Assembly: GCF_001552785.1 (NCBI RefSeq)
Contig: NZ_KQ959507.1
Span: 62,001-126,000, forward strand
Length of the DNA: 64,000 bases
Origin: Atopobium deltae
GTDB lineage: Bacteria > Actinomycetota > Coriobacteriia > Coriobacteriales > Atopobiaceae
Reading direction: 5' to 3'
The translations under genes were made by a program, and so were the position numbers. Shown one piece after another: positions 36,469-44,697 of the stretch. The stretch's first letter is position 1. Each line of letters begins with the position of its first letter. The notes under the pieces are model-generated. The model worked only from the letters and a program-made list of their open reading frames with translations, did no database searches and was not told where the DNA came from.

Positions 36469-37593
36469 CTACTCCTTTGCTTTTTGCGAAAGGCCCCATA
36501 CCACGCGCTTAATGCTATTGATAAGACCACGCTGACGAAGATAAAACATGCTTAAGTGACGCTTCGAAACCACCGCTTGCCTGGAGCAGATATCCTTCAG
36601 ACAGCTCTTGGCATAGGGCGCCAATCGCGGTGAATGTAACAGCTGCGGCACAGCAATATACGAAAGAACGCGTTGTTTCCAATCATTCCAAAACTGTTGT
36701 TGTGTGCTTTGATCAAGCTTCGAAACATCAAACAGTACCAGTTCAATGCACCATTCAATCAGACGCTCGTCACACAGCCCCAAAAACTGACCCTGCTTCC
36801 AGTCCTTTAGAATGGCCTCTTCACACGCAAGATGCTTGTAGAGCTTCTCCAAAAGCTGCTGTGGCTGCATGACGGACGTATGCGTCATGGATGTCTCGTG
36901 CATGCGATAGCAATACAGTTGCTGCGACATCAACACTGTGCGCTGGGAGCGCGGATAAATCTCGAAGCAGAAAAATTGATCATCGCCGAGGGTTAGGCCT
37001 TCATCCCAGTGAATGTTGTGAGTACGCATAAACTCCGCTGTTAAGGCAATACGAGCACCAAATGGACGGGCATTCTCTTTAAAGAGCAGGGCAATAACGG
37101 ATTGCGGCGTGTTGTCGAGCACGGCATCACGCATATCCATGGCTTGTTTGAGTACGGGATGTACGTCGGTCTCCGAAAAATCGGCAGTAGCAGCAGGCGT
37201 CGGCGCGATGGTGGTAAAAGCAAAGGTCACAACCTGCGCACTCGTGTCTTCAAAGCGCTGCGCCACAAGCTCACAAGCGTTAAAACACAGAGTATCGTCG
37301 GCATCACAAAACATAATGATGTCCCCTGTCGCTGCCTGCATACCTGCGTTGCGAGCCGCGCCGACCCCGCAATTCGACTGGTCGATAAGCACGATGCGCT
37401 CGTCTTTTTGTGCGTAGTCGGCTATGAGTTCTGCGGTCTTATCGGTAGAACCGTCGTTGACGCAAATAATTTCGATGTCGCGCAGGGTTTGTTTACACAG
37501 CGAATCCAAGCACTCGTTGATATAGGGCTCGGCATTGTAGGCGGGAACAACGATGGAAACTTGACTAGAAACTCGACTGGAAACCTGACTCAT
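36469..37593 (-). CDS. Family 2 glycosyltransferase (pair type B, copy 1)
   Basis: 374 residues from ATG 37593, which overlaps the upstream stop as ATGA and follows AAAGGGG. It has VSIVVPAYNAEPYINECLDSL, NDGSTDKT, GVGAARNAG and CDADD near residue 95. The shared tail motifs GDDQFFCFEIYP and YCYRMHETSMT pair it with 34251-35306. Longer in-frame starts give a Cys/Trp-rich leader that looks spurious. It is followed 2 bp later by the next type A gene. Confidence 0.85.
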   Translation of the reverse strand: MSQVSSRVSSQVSIVVPAYNAEPYINECLDSLCKQTLRDIEIICVNDGSTDKTAELIADYAQKDERIVLIDQSNCGVGAARNAGMQAATGDIIMFCDADDTLCFNACELVAQRFEDTSAQVVTFAFTTIAPTPAATADFSETDVHPVLKQAMDMRDAVLDNTPQSVIALLFKENARPFGARIALTAEFMRTHNIHWDEGLTLGDDQFFCFEIYPRSQRTVLMSQQLYCYRMHETSMTHTSVMQPQQLLEKLYKHLACEEAILKDWKQGQFLGLCDERLIEWCIELVLFDVSKLDQSTQQQFWNDWKQRVLSYIAVPQLLHSPRLAPYAKSCLKDICSRQAVVSKRHLSMFYLRQRGLINSIKRVVWGLSQKAKE

Positions 37594-38741
37594 TTGCGCC
37601 CCTTTCGCTCTTTGAGGGCAGCAAAGAGCGCCCCCGTGCCACCAAGCTCCAGCGCAAACGCGGCCTTCGCCAAGGGATTGGGTCCGTGCAAACGCTGACG
37701 GGTGTGCAAATACTGCTGTGGATCGTGCATAATCGTGCGCAAATTCAGCGCCCGCCAGTCGTCGATAAGCGACCAATCAATGCGGCCTGCATCGTCCATC
37801 AGCGAAAACTCTTTGCTCATATGCATAATGAATTCCTCTTGAAACTCTTGTGCAATGCGATCAAGATTCCACAGATAGGCATTGTAGCGCGCAATGAAGG
37901 AGGCATTTCGCAAGGCCAGCTCAAAATTCTGATTATTGCGATGCGTAAGCCAGCGGTCGATCTCGTCAAACTCCTGGCACACGGCATATACCTTGCCACG
38001 CGAACGAACCGACGAGGTCTCGTTATCCTGGCGATAATAGACCACGGGTGTGTCGAGCAGCAGCACCTTTTGCGCCGCTGCATAGGTTTTAAACGCAAAT
38101 GACGTATCCTGATATGCGGCACTCGGCGTTTGCAAAAAGTAGATGCTATTATCGTCAAGCAGATGTTTTTTATACACGCCATTCCAAATGGCGGGTCGCG
38201 TCAAAAAGACACGCAGATCAGCGCGCAAATCCTTCGTACGGCCGATAAGATCGGCAGGATACGGATGCTGTACCAGCGCTTTGTTTTGTTTTTCCCAAAA
38301 GAGCGAGAAGGTCCCGCGGACAATATCGGCATCGGCTTTGATGGCATGTTGCATCAAATACTGCAACGCATTTGGATACATGCTGTCGTCCGATTCGAGA
38401 AACGCAATGTAGCGCCCGCGGGCCTGACCTAAACCCTCATTTAAAGTTGCGCCGTAGCCCGTATTCTTTTTGTTGATCAGGCGGACAAAATCATAAGTTT
38501 GCGCAAAGCGCGCGGCAATGCGGCCTGAGGCATCGGTCGAACCATCATTGAGGAGCAGTACCTCAAACTTGTTATAGGACTGCGTTACCAGTGACGTTAA
38601 GCAGGTCTCGAGGTAGCGCTCAACATTGTAGATAGGCACGAGTACCGATAAGAGTGGGTGGATGCACTCGGATGTTGTAGCACTTGCAGACGCACTGGTC
38701 GCAGGCGCACTTGAAGAAGATGTCGAGATTGAGCTAATCAT
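37590..38741 (-). CDS. Family 2 glycosyltransferase (pair type A, copy 1)
   Basis: 383 residues from ATG 38741, one base after the ABC ATPase stop and coupled to it. A Ser/Ala/Thr-rich start leads to LSVLVPIYNVERYLETCLTSL, NDGSTDAS, TGYGATLNEGL and ESDD. The C-terminal part, AYQDTSFAFKTYAAA then YRQDNETSSVRSRGKV, matches the type A partner at 35288-36466. It heads the glycosyltransferase run directly behind the exporter genes, which ties it to the exported glycan. Confidence 0.85.
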   Translation of the reverse strand: MISSISTSSSSAPATSASASATTSECIHPLLSVLVPIYNVERYLETCLTSLVTQSYNKFEVLLLNDGSTDASGRIAARFAQTYDFVRLINKKNTGYGATLNEGLGQARGRYIAFLESDDSMYPNALQYLMQHAIKADADIVRGTFSLFWEKQNKALVQHPYPADLIGRTKDLRADLRVFLTRPAIWNGVYKKHLLDDNSIYFLQTPSAAYQDTSFAFKTYAAAQKVLLLDTPVVYYRQDNETSSVRSRGKVYAVCQEFDEIDRWLTHRNNQNFELALRNASFIARYNAYLWNLDRIAQEFQEEFIMHMSKEFSLMDDAGRIDWSLIDDWRALNLRTIMHDPQQYLHTRQRLHGPNPLAKAAFALELGGTGALFAALKERKGRK

Positions 38742-38742
38742 C

Positions 38743-39573
38743 TTACGCTTCCAACTTCTTGTACTGCTCGCACACTTCCTTGGTTGGTCCAAGCATACGC
38801 TGCTGGCCTTTTTCGATCCAGCACACACGGTCGCAAATACGCTCGACCAACTCAATGCTGTGGCTGACTAACAATACGGTAACCCCATCGGCGTCGATAA
38901 GCTCCTTGATGCGCTTCTCGCACTTTTGCTGAAACAAAAAGTCGCCGACCGAAAGGGTTTCGTCAACAATTAAAATATCTGGCTCGGTGATAGTGGCAAT
39001 CGCAAACGCAATGCGCGCGACCATACCACTCGAGTAATTTTTAAGGGGCATCTCCATAAAGTCTTGAAGCTCGGCAAAGGCGACGATCTCATCAAAATGA
39101 TCGTCGATGAAGCTCTTTTTATAACCGAGAAGAGCACCGTTTAAATAAATATTTTCGCGGGCGGTGAGTTCCATATCAAAGCCTGCACCAAGCTCGATGA
39201 GCGGTGCAATCGAGCCCGTAACGCGACAAGTTCCCGCTGAGGCTTCCAAAACGCCAGCAATAATCTTGAGCATGGTCGACTTACCAGAGCCATTGGTGCC
39301 AACCAAACCAAAGGCTTCCCCACGTTTCACCTCAAAATTGATATGGTTGAGCGCGCGGAATTCCTTAAAATGCAGCTCACCCTTCATAAGGGCCAAGGCA
39401 TATTCCTTGAGCGAATTGAACTGCTCGGAAGCAATGTTGAAGATCATAGAAACATCGTCAACAGCTATGACCGTTTGCGGGTCAGGCGCGTTATGCAGCT
39501 CTTGCGGGCTATGTGCGTCATGTAGCACTTGCGTCTCGTGCGTAGTACTCGTATGTTCTGATGTCTGCGTCAA
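38743..39573 (-). CDS. Polysaccharide ABC exporter ATPase (Wzt/TagH-like)
   Basis: Energises export of a lipid-linked glycan with the permease encoded just upstream. It has Walker A VGTNGSGKST, signature NYSSGMVARIAF and Walker B DILIVDETLSVGD. It has 276 residues and lacks the C-terminal carbohydrate-binding domain of some Wzt proteins. The first ~35 residues are His/Thr/Gln-rich. The start is TTG 39573, supported by AAGGAG seven bases before. Confidence 0.93.
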   Translation of the reverse strand: MTQTSEHTSTTHETQVLHDAHSPQELHNAPDPQTVIAVDDVSMIFNIASEQFNSLKEYALALMKGELHFKEFRALNHINFEVKRGEAFGLVGTNGSGKSTMLKIIAGVLEASAGTCRVTGSIAPLIELGAGFDMELTARENIYLNGALLGYKKSFIDDHFDEIVAFAELQDFMEMPLKNYSSGMVARIAFAIATITEPDILIVDETLSVGDFLFQQKCEKRIKELIDADGVTVLLVSHSIELVERICDRVCWIEKGQQRMLGPTKEVCEQYKKLEA

Positions 39574-39639
39574 GCTAAAACTCCTTAGACTGCATAGGCT
39601 CCACGCTCGAAAAAACCTGCCAAGCTGAGCGCCGATGCG

Positions 39640-40473
39640 TCAGATATACAAAATAAACTTATGCTCGTGTTTGCGAAATGCCCACATGCCGAGCAGCAGC
39701 GAGAGTGCCGCAAATACCACACAGCGCGCCACGAGTACAAGCGTCGGGGTTTGACCCCACAGCAACGCATCGCGAATGAGCGTTATGTAGCAGTACATGG
39801 GGTTAAACATCTCCAAGAACTTCATCCACTCGGGCAAAATCTCATACGGATAAAACAGCGGCGTGGCATACATCCAGGCAGTCAAAAACACGCTCCACAG
39901 ATGAATAACGTCTCTGAAAAAGACCGATAAGGTTGCCAGCAACAGCGATAGCCCCACCGAAAAAATTCCCAAAAGCAGCAACGCCAAAGGCAAAAAACAT
40001 GCCGCAGCCGTTAGCGGTATGCGGAAAAATAGCATAACAAAGCCAACGGCAATCAGCGAAAACGCATAATTCACCATCGCGAAAAGCACTTTTTGTACGG
40101 GAAAAACAAAGCGATTCACGCGCACCTTTTTGAGCAGCGATGCCGCGTTAATAATCGAGAGCATTCCCTGCGTGGTCGCATCGCTCATCAGCTGCCACGC
40201 GGTGTTACCCAAAATAAGATACAAAGGATAATTGCCAACATTACTGCCCTGATAGCGCATGAATGACGAGAAGACCGCCGCCATGACAATCATCATAAGC
40301 AGAGGATTTAAAACACTCCATGCAATGCCCAGCGCACTGCGGCGATATTTGAGCTTGAAGTCTTTTGTAACAAGCTGTTCAATAATGCTCGCGTCACGTT
40401 TATAGCCCGTGTTCCAAGCATTTTTACGACTGATATCCCCAATCGCATTATCAGTTGTTTGCATGGTGCTCAC
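39640..40473 (-). CDS. Polysaccharide ABC exporter permease (Wzm/TagG-like)
   Basis: 277-residue ABC-2 membrane protein with about six TM segments. The family start is visible: QLVTKDFKLKYRRSALGIAW. RRSALG and the late FLEMFNPMYCYITLIRDALLW are typical of Wzm/TagG. GTG 40473 or ATG 40464 may start it; the former is used. It leads the exporter-glycosyltransferase run. The glycan (teichoic, rhamnan or other) cannot be named. Confidence 0.92.
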   Translation of the reverse strand: MSTMQTTDNAIGDISRKNAWNTGYKRDASIIEQLVTKDFKLKYRRSALGIAWSVLNPLLMMIVMAAVFSSFMRYQGSNVGNYPLYLILGNTAWQLMSDATTQGMLSIINAASLLKKVRVNRFVFPVQKVLFAMVNYAFSLIAVGFVMLFFRIPLTAAACFLPLALLLLGIFSVGLSLLLATLSVFFRDVIHLWSVFLTAWMYATPLFYPYEILPEWMKFLEMFNPMYCYITLIRDALLWGQTPTLVLVARCVVFAALSLLLGMWAFRKHEHKFILYI

Positions 40474-40508
40474 GTTGGATGTCCAATCCTTTCACGAACA
40501 TGTACGCA

Positions 40509-40712
40509 TCAGTAAATCCTATCATGGAGTACGGCCATTCTAAAAAATCTCATACAAACGGCATCATACGTACGTTCGAAAAAACGTTCTAAAAAACGCT
40601 CCTCCATTTGCTTCGGTGTACCCGATTTTGAAGGCTTGTCAATTGCTACTAAGAAGCTCAGTGTATTACAAGTTGCGATCCTGGCCACCAATGGATTTGC
40701 CTTGGTCTTCAT
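40509..40712 (-). CDS. Small hypothetical protein, 67 aa
   Basis: Unrecognised basic protein with many Arg, Phe and Lys residues and no membrane segment. Support is from signals: a GAAAGGAAC site lies about eight bases before ATG 40712, and a perfect TATAAT lies about 33 bp upstream. It ends 35 bp ahead of the permease gene and could be its leader gene. It is divergent from the ribbon-helix-helix ORF. No function is proposed. Confidence 0.45.
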   Translation of the reverse strand: MKTKANPLVARIATCNTLSFLVAIDKPSKSGTPKQMEERFLERFFERTYDAVCMRFFRMAVLHDRIY

Positions 40713-40744
40713 GATAGGCGTTCCTTTCGGATACGTTATACCTT

Positions 40745-40750
40745 ATTATA
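40745..40750 (-). promoter_or_regulatory. Candidate -10 box between divergent small genes
   Basis: Minus-strand TATAAT lies within the 11-bp palindrome CTTATTATAAG. It is well placed for the small gene and the exporter run. No good -35 was seen. A nearby inverted repeat GTGTT-N8-AACAC (about 40771-40788) may be an operator. Confidence 0.4.
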
Positions 40751-40827
40751 AGATTAAGCCTTAGTTTTGTGTTCGGTATTTAACACTTGGCTGGTTATGG
40801 AAGATAGCGTTAACGAAAGAAGGAAAA

Positions 40828-41268
40828 ATGAGTGATGAAGTCATTGACGTAGCCAAAAACGGACAGCCAGTAACTCAATCAATGATAAATGCTCGGTGCG
40901 AAGCTTATGATAAGGAGGAGTTTCCCGAAGAAGAATACTCAACAGGACACATCTGGTATGGCATTCCAAAAAACTCAAATCTTATACAAACAATATCTTT
41001 CAAAGTGACTGAAAGCTTTGAAAAGGATGTTAAGGAAGCTGCACAGAAGCATGGTATCTCGATCAGTGAGTTTTGCCGACAGGCAATCTTGGAAGAACTG
41101 ATATTTAAACCATTGTATAAAATAGATCTGTGGCATACAGAACAGGCTATGACTCTCTCCCCTGTTGGTTTCTACGCGAAAACAAAAAGACCCGCGGGTA
41201 ATCCCACGGGTCTTATCATAAACAAATGGCTCCCCGGGCAGGATTCGAACCTGCGACACGCTGATTAA
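40828..41268 (+). CDS. Ribbon-helix-helix (CopG-like) ORF running into tRNA-Asn
   Basis: ATG 40828 follows AAGGA. Residues ~52-90 (TISFKVTESFEKDVKEAA, then HGISISEFCRQAILEEL) look like a ribbon-helix-helix DNA-binding fold, as in CopG-type repressors and antitoxins. From about residue 119 the reading frame is the complement of the tRNA terminator, and the end (GQDSNLRHAD) is the complement of tRNA-Asn. The natural 3' end seems lost, so the gene is probably a remnant or has a read-through tail. No toxin partner is recognisable. Confidence 0.5.
   Translation: MSDEVIDVAKNGQPVTQSMINARCEAYDKEEFPEEEYSTGHIWYGIPKNSNLIQTISFKVTESFEKDVKEAAQKHGISISEFCRQAILEELIFKPLYKIDLWHTEQAMTLSPVGFYAKTKRPAGNPTGLIINKWLPGQDSNLRHAD
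41181..41214 (-). terminator. Terminator of tRNA-Asn
   Basis: The 8-bp stem AAGACCCG/CGGGTCTT plus three inner G-C pairs closes on a TAAT loop and is followed on the minus strand by TTTTTGTTTT. It starts 13 bp after the tRNA 3' end. Confidence 0.9.
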
Positions 41269-41301
41269 CAGTCAGCTGCGCTACCACTGCGCCACCGGGG
41301 A
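41227..41301 (-). tRNA. tRNA-Asn (anticodon GTT), CCA encoded
   Basis: A full cloverleaf of 75 nt: acceptor TCCCCGG/CCGGGGA, D arm GCGC/GCGC, anticodon stem GCTGA/TCAGC with loop CTGTTAA (anticodon GTT), T arm GCAGG-TTCGAAT-CCTGC, discriminator G and CCA. It has its own promoter and terminator. Confidence 0.97.
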
Positions 41302-41335
41302 ATGTTGCATACAGCACTGCACACGACGAGTTATA

Positions 41336-41363
41336 AGTATAACTAACTCATCAAAAGGTGCAA
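41336..41363 (-). promoter_or_regulatory. Promoter of tRNA-Asn
   Basis: Minus-strand TTGCAC (41358-41363), 16-bp spacer, TATACT (41336-41341). The start near 41330 is about 30 bp before the tRNA 5' end. Confidence 0.75.
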
Positions 41364-41392
41364 GTACTTTTTTAAAAACGCACGAAAGCGCC

Positions 41393-42748
41393 CTACTCCT
41401 CCATGTAATCCTTCAGCTTACCCGAGCGGGAAGGATGACGAAGCTTCGCAAGAGTCTTTGATTCAATCTGGCGAATGCGCTCTCGCGTGACACCAAACTC
41501 GCGGCCAACTTCCTCAAGGGTACGAGGATGTCCATCCTCAAGACCAAAACGCAGCTTAATGACCTTACGCTCCCGATCAGCTAAACCATCGAGCACCTGA
41601 TCGAGCTGCTCATGCAGCATCGAATCAGAGGCAGCATCAGGAGGGGCCACCGCTTGCGCATCTTCAATGAAGTCACCGAGCTGCGAGTCCTCTTCCTCAC
41701 CAATGGGCGTCTCGAGACTTACGGGCTCTTGGCTGATCTTTTGGATCTCGCGCACGCGATCTGCGCTCATATCCATCTGCTCGCCAATCTCTTCGGGAGT
41801 CGGGTCACGACCCAAATCCTGCAAAAGCTGACGCTGAATGCGCACAAGCTTATTGATCGTCTCGACCATGTGAACGGGAATACGAATCGTACGCGCCTGA
41901 TCGGCAATGGCACGGGTAATCGCCTGACGAATCCACCAGGTTGCATAGGTAGAAAACTTGAAACCCTTCGTGTAGTCGAACTTCTCGACAGCACGAATAA
42001 GACCAAGGTTGCCTTCCTGAATCAGGTCCAAAAAGAGCATGCCACGACCGACATAGCGCTTCGCAATCGAGACAACCAAACGAAGGTTTGCGCTGATAAG
42101 AGCCTGTTTTGCTTCAAGACCAACCTGCTCGACGCGAGTCAGGCGTCTCACCTGCGCGCGCGTCAACTCGACCTCGCCCAGCTCGGCAGCTTCGAGCTGA
42201 TCGGCAGCCTCGCAGCCAGCCTCGATTTTCATGGCAAGGTGTACCTCTTCGGATGCGGTCAGAAGGTCGACCTTACCGATCTCCTTCAGGTACATACGCA
42301 CAGGGTCACCCGTCAAAAGCACGGTTGACATATCGGTTTTACTGCGCTTCTTGGCGCGAGTAGTGGTGCGTTTTTTAGCGGGCTTGGCACGGGAAGCACT
42401 GCGAAGTTCCTCATCGGCGATTTTTACTTCATCGATGCCAGTGCGATCCTCGTCCTCGTCCAAATCCTCAAACATGGGTGCGTCGTCGTCATCAGAAACA
42501 TCCAAAACATCTATCAAGCTTGCGGCAGGATCGGCATCGGGCGCCGTGGTTACCTCAACACCGCGCGAGCGAATGACCTCGTAAAGGTCCGAAAGCTCGT
42601 CGTCTTCGATGTCGATATTTTTAAGCGCAATTTGAATCTCGTCCTCAGTCACGCTTCCCTTTTGGGAAGAAGTGCCTACCAGGTTTTGAGCAACCTGCTC
42701 AAGCTCTTCGGAAAGTTTTACTTCAGATTTTTGCTTTTTCGTGGCCAC
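41393..42748 (-). CDS. rpoD: Primary sigma factor RpoD (SigA)
   Basis: Housekeeping sigma-70 factor, 451 residues. A long acidic then basic N-terminal region (1-140) precedes region 1.2 ([11 protein letters not shown]). Region 2 follows ([48 protein letters not shown]), then region 3 and region 4.2 ([17 protein letters not shown]). GTG 42748 has AAAGGAC at good distance. It follows dnaG by 32 bp, as in the classic dnaG-rpoD unit. Confidence 0.97.
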   Translation of the reverse strand: MATKKQKSEVKLSEELEQVAQNLVGTSSQKGSVTEDEIQIALKNIDIEDDELSDLYEVIRSRGVEVTTAPDADPAASLIDVLDVSDDDDAPMFEDLDEDEDRTGIDEVKIADEELRSASRAKPAKKRTTTRAKKRSKTDMSTVLLTGDPVRMYLKEIGKVDLLTASEEVHLAMKIEAGCEAADQLEAAELGEVELTRAQVRRLTRVEQVGLEAKQALISANLRLVVSIAKRYVGRGMLFLDLIQEGNLGLIRAVEKFDYTKGFKFSTYATWWIRQAITRAIADQARTIRIPVHMVETINKLVRIQRQLLQDLGRDPTPEEIGEQMDMSADRVREIQKISQEPVSLETPIGEEEDSQLGDFIEDAQAVAPPDAASDSMLHEQLDQVLDGLADRERKVIKLRFGLEDGHPRTLEEVGREFGVTRERIRQIESKTLAKLRHPSRSGKLKDYMEE

Positions 42749-42780
42749 AAAAGTCCTTTCGACACATGGATTTGATTATT

Positions 42781-44697
42781 CTACCCATTATTATCTGGAG
42801 ATAACAGCGATGAGAGGTTTTTGCTCAGTTCCTGCACTTGCAGCTGCAACGCGGTCGCCTGTTTGAGAAGTTCTTCGGCCTGCGCAGACTCAAGCGAAGC
42901 ATGGAGTTGCGCGCGAATTTTACGAACACGGCGCTTCGTCGAGAACAGATCGAGCTGTTTGATCAAAAACTCGAGTTTTTTATCCTCGGGTCCTGTCCAG
43001 ACATGTGACAATTTGCCTGACGATAAGATCTTGCTTGCTTCGGGAAATGCCGCTTGTGCGCTTAAGACTACCTGGTCAGCAGGGGTGCCATAGGGTGTAG
43101 CAAGCATGGCCCATGCCAAAATTTGGTGGCGACTATCGACCCAATCAAAGCCACCAATGATTGTGTCAAAGGGTCGTGCTGCATCGATATGCTCTGCCAT
43201 AAAGCTTAAAAGCTCGCACTCGCAAGCAAGCTGACGCCGCTCCTCGAGCGATAGGGCTTGCATCGCGGGTGACGCAGTAGCTGATGTCGCGGGAGGGGCT
43301 TGAGTGGCGGCGGGGTCGGCTGCTGCAGATGACGGAATACGTGTCTGGCTGCCTTTATCGTCATATGCCCCAGTCGCGGCTTGGCGATCCCAGCTATCGC
43401 GCGTATCATACGTCTTAGGCGTTGCGCGCTGAATGCGTCGCTTTGTCTCGTTTAAATCGGTACCCAAAGCGTCGGATAAACGCATGGCATATTCGTCGAT
43501 AATGAGTGACTGCTTGAGCGGCGCCAAAACGCTCGCAATATCATCAAGCGCGGTCAAGCGCTGCCCCACCACGGTCAAATCATAGCTTGCAAGCATTTTA
43601 GAAAAGACAAAATCGATGAGCGGACGTGAGGCATCGAGCTGCTGCTGCAGCGCTTGCGCTCCACGTGCCGCAAGAAATTCTGCAGGATCAAGATTGTCGG
43701 GCAACACCACACAGCGCATATCTGCGCTGGTCTTATCGATGAACTGAACAGCGCGCTGAGCTGCCTTTTGACCTGCGGCATCGCCATCAAACATGCAGAT
43801 GATTGTCTGCGCAAAACGCGAAATCGTTTTGACGTGATCAAGCGAAAACGAGGTCCCCAAGGCGGCAACCGTGTTGGTAAACCCTGCTTCGTGCATAGCA
43901 ATGACGTCGGTGTAGCCTTCGCAGACGATCACCACGCCTGTTTGTGCGATGCTCGCCTTGGCATAATCAAAGGCAAACAGATGCTTTCCCTTGTGGAAGA
44001 CGGGGGTTTCCTTGGTATTGAGGTATTTGGGCTTTGCATCACCCATGACGCGACCACCAAAACCGATGCAGCGACCCGTTTCGTCGTGGATGGGAAACAT
44101 AACGCGGTCATAAAAAACATCCTGCAAAAATCCACGGCGCTCGACCGCGAGGTTTGCAGCAATCATCTCGGCTTTGGTGAAGCCCTGTTGTTGCAAATGC
44201 TGCACCAAAGCTTCTCGACCAGGCGCAACGCCCAGCTTCCACTTTTTGCAAACATCACTCTTAAAGCCGCGATTTGCAAAGTATTCGCGCGCGTGCGAGA
44301 AGAGCATGCCCCGACTGCGCATGAGCTGCGTATGATAAAACGTTTCTGCTTGTGTCAAACAGGCAATAAGCCTCGAGCGGCGAGGTCCGCGCGACGCACG
44401 TGTTTTTTGCTCGGTGAGCTCGATACCAGCGCGATCAGCCAAATAACGGATAGAGTCGACAAAATCAAGATTTTCTCGGCGGGAAATATAATCAAAAACG
44501 TCGCCTCCCTGCCCGCAGCCAAAGCAGTGCCACAAACCAGTCGACGGATTGATTTTGAACGAAGGGCTTTTTTCCTCGTGAAACGGGCAGCAACCCCACA
44601 GCTCATGGCCACGAGGCTTCAAAAGGACCGTCTCGCCCACGAGGGCCGCGAAGTCAGTTGCCTGGCGCACGCGTTCTTTATCTGTTGGATCAATCAT
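42781..44697 (-). CDS. dnaG: DNA primase DnaG
   Basis: Makes RNA primers for replication. It has a CHC2 zinc finger (Cys37, His40, Cys58, Cys61), the RNA-polymerase/TOPRIM core with VIVCEGYTDVIAMHEAG and MFDGDAAGQKAA, and a C-terminal helicase-binding region after an Ala/Pro/Thr-rich linker. It has 638 residues from ATG 44697, which overlaps the ribF stop by 8 bp. It lies between ribF and rpoD. Confidence 0.96.
   Translation of the reverse strand: MIDPTDKERVRQATDFAALVGETVLLKPRGHELWGCCPFHEEKSPSFKINPSTGLWHCFGCGQGGDVFDYISRRENLDFVDSIRYLADRAGIELTEQKTRASRGPRRSRLIACLTQAETFYHTQLMRSRGMLFSHAREYFANRGFKSDVCKKWKLGVAPGREALVQHLQQQGFTKAEMIAANLAVERRGFLQDVFYDRVMFPIHDETGRCIGFGGRVMGDAKPKYLNTKETPVFHKGKHLFAFDYAKASIAQTGVVIVCEGYTDVIAMHEAGFTNTVAALGTSFSLDHVKTISRFAQTIICMFDGDAAGQKAAQRAVQFIDKTSADMRCVVLPDNLDPAEFLAARGAQALQQQLDASRPLIDFVFSKMLASYDLTVVGQRLTALDDIASVLAPLKQSLIIDEYAMRLSDALGTDLNETKRRIQRATPKTYDTRDSWDRQAATGAYDDKGSQTRIPSSAAADPAATQAPPATSATASPAMQALSLEERRQLACECELLSFMAEHIDAARPFDTIIGGFDWVDSRHQILAWAMLATPYGTPADQVVLSAQAAFPEASKILSSGKLSHVWTGPEDKKLEFLIKQLDLFSTKRRVRKIRAQLHASLESAQAEELLKQATALQLQVQELSKNLSSLLSPDNNG

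Noticed and set aside
40509-41268. Toxin-antitoxin pair made of the 67-residue gene and the RHH ORF
   Set aside because: Only the RHH part resembles an antitoxin. The small protein has no toxin motif and is divergent, not co-transcribed.
41220-41268. The end GQDSNLRHAD of the RHH ORF as a real protein motif
   Set aside because: It is the translated complement of tRNA-Asn, a well-known false protein tail.
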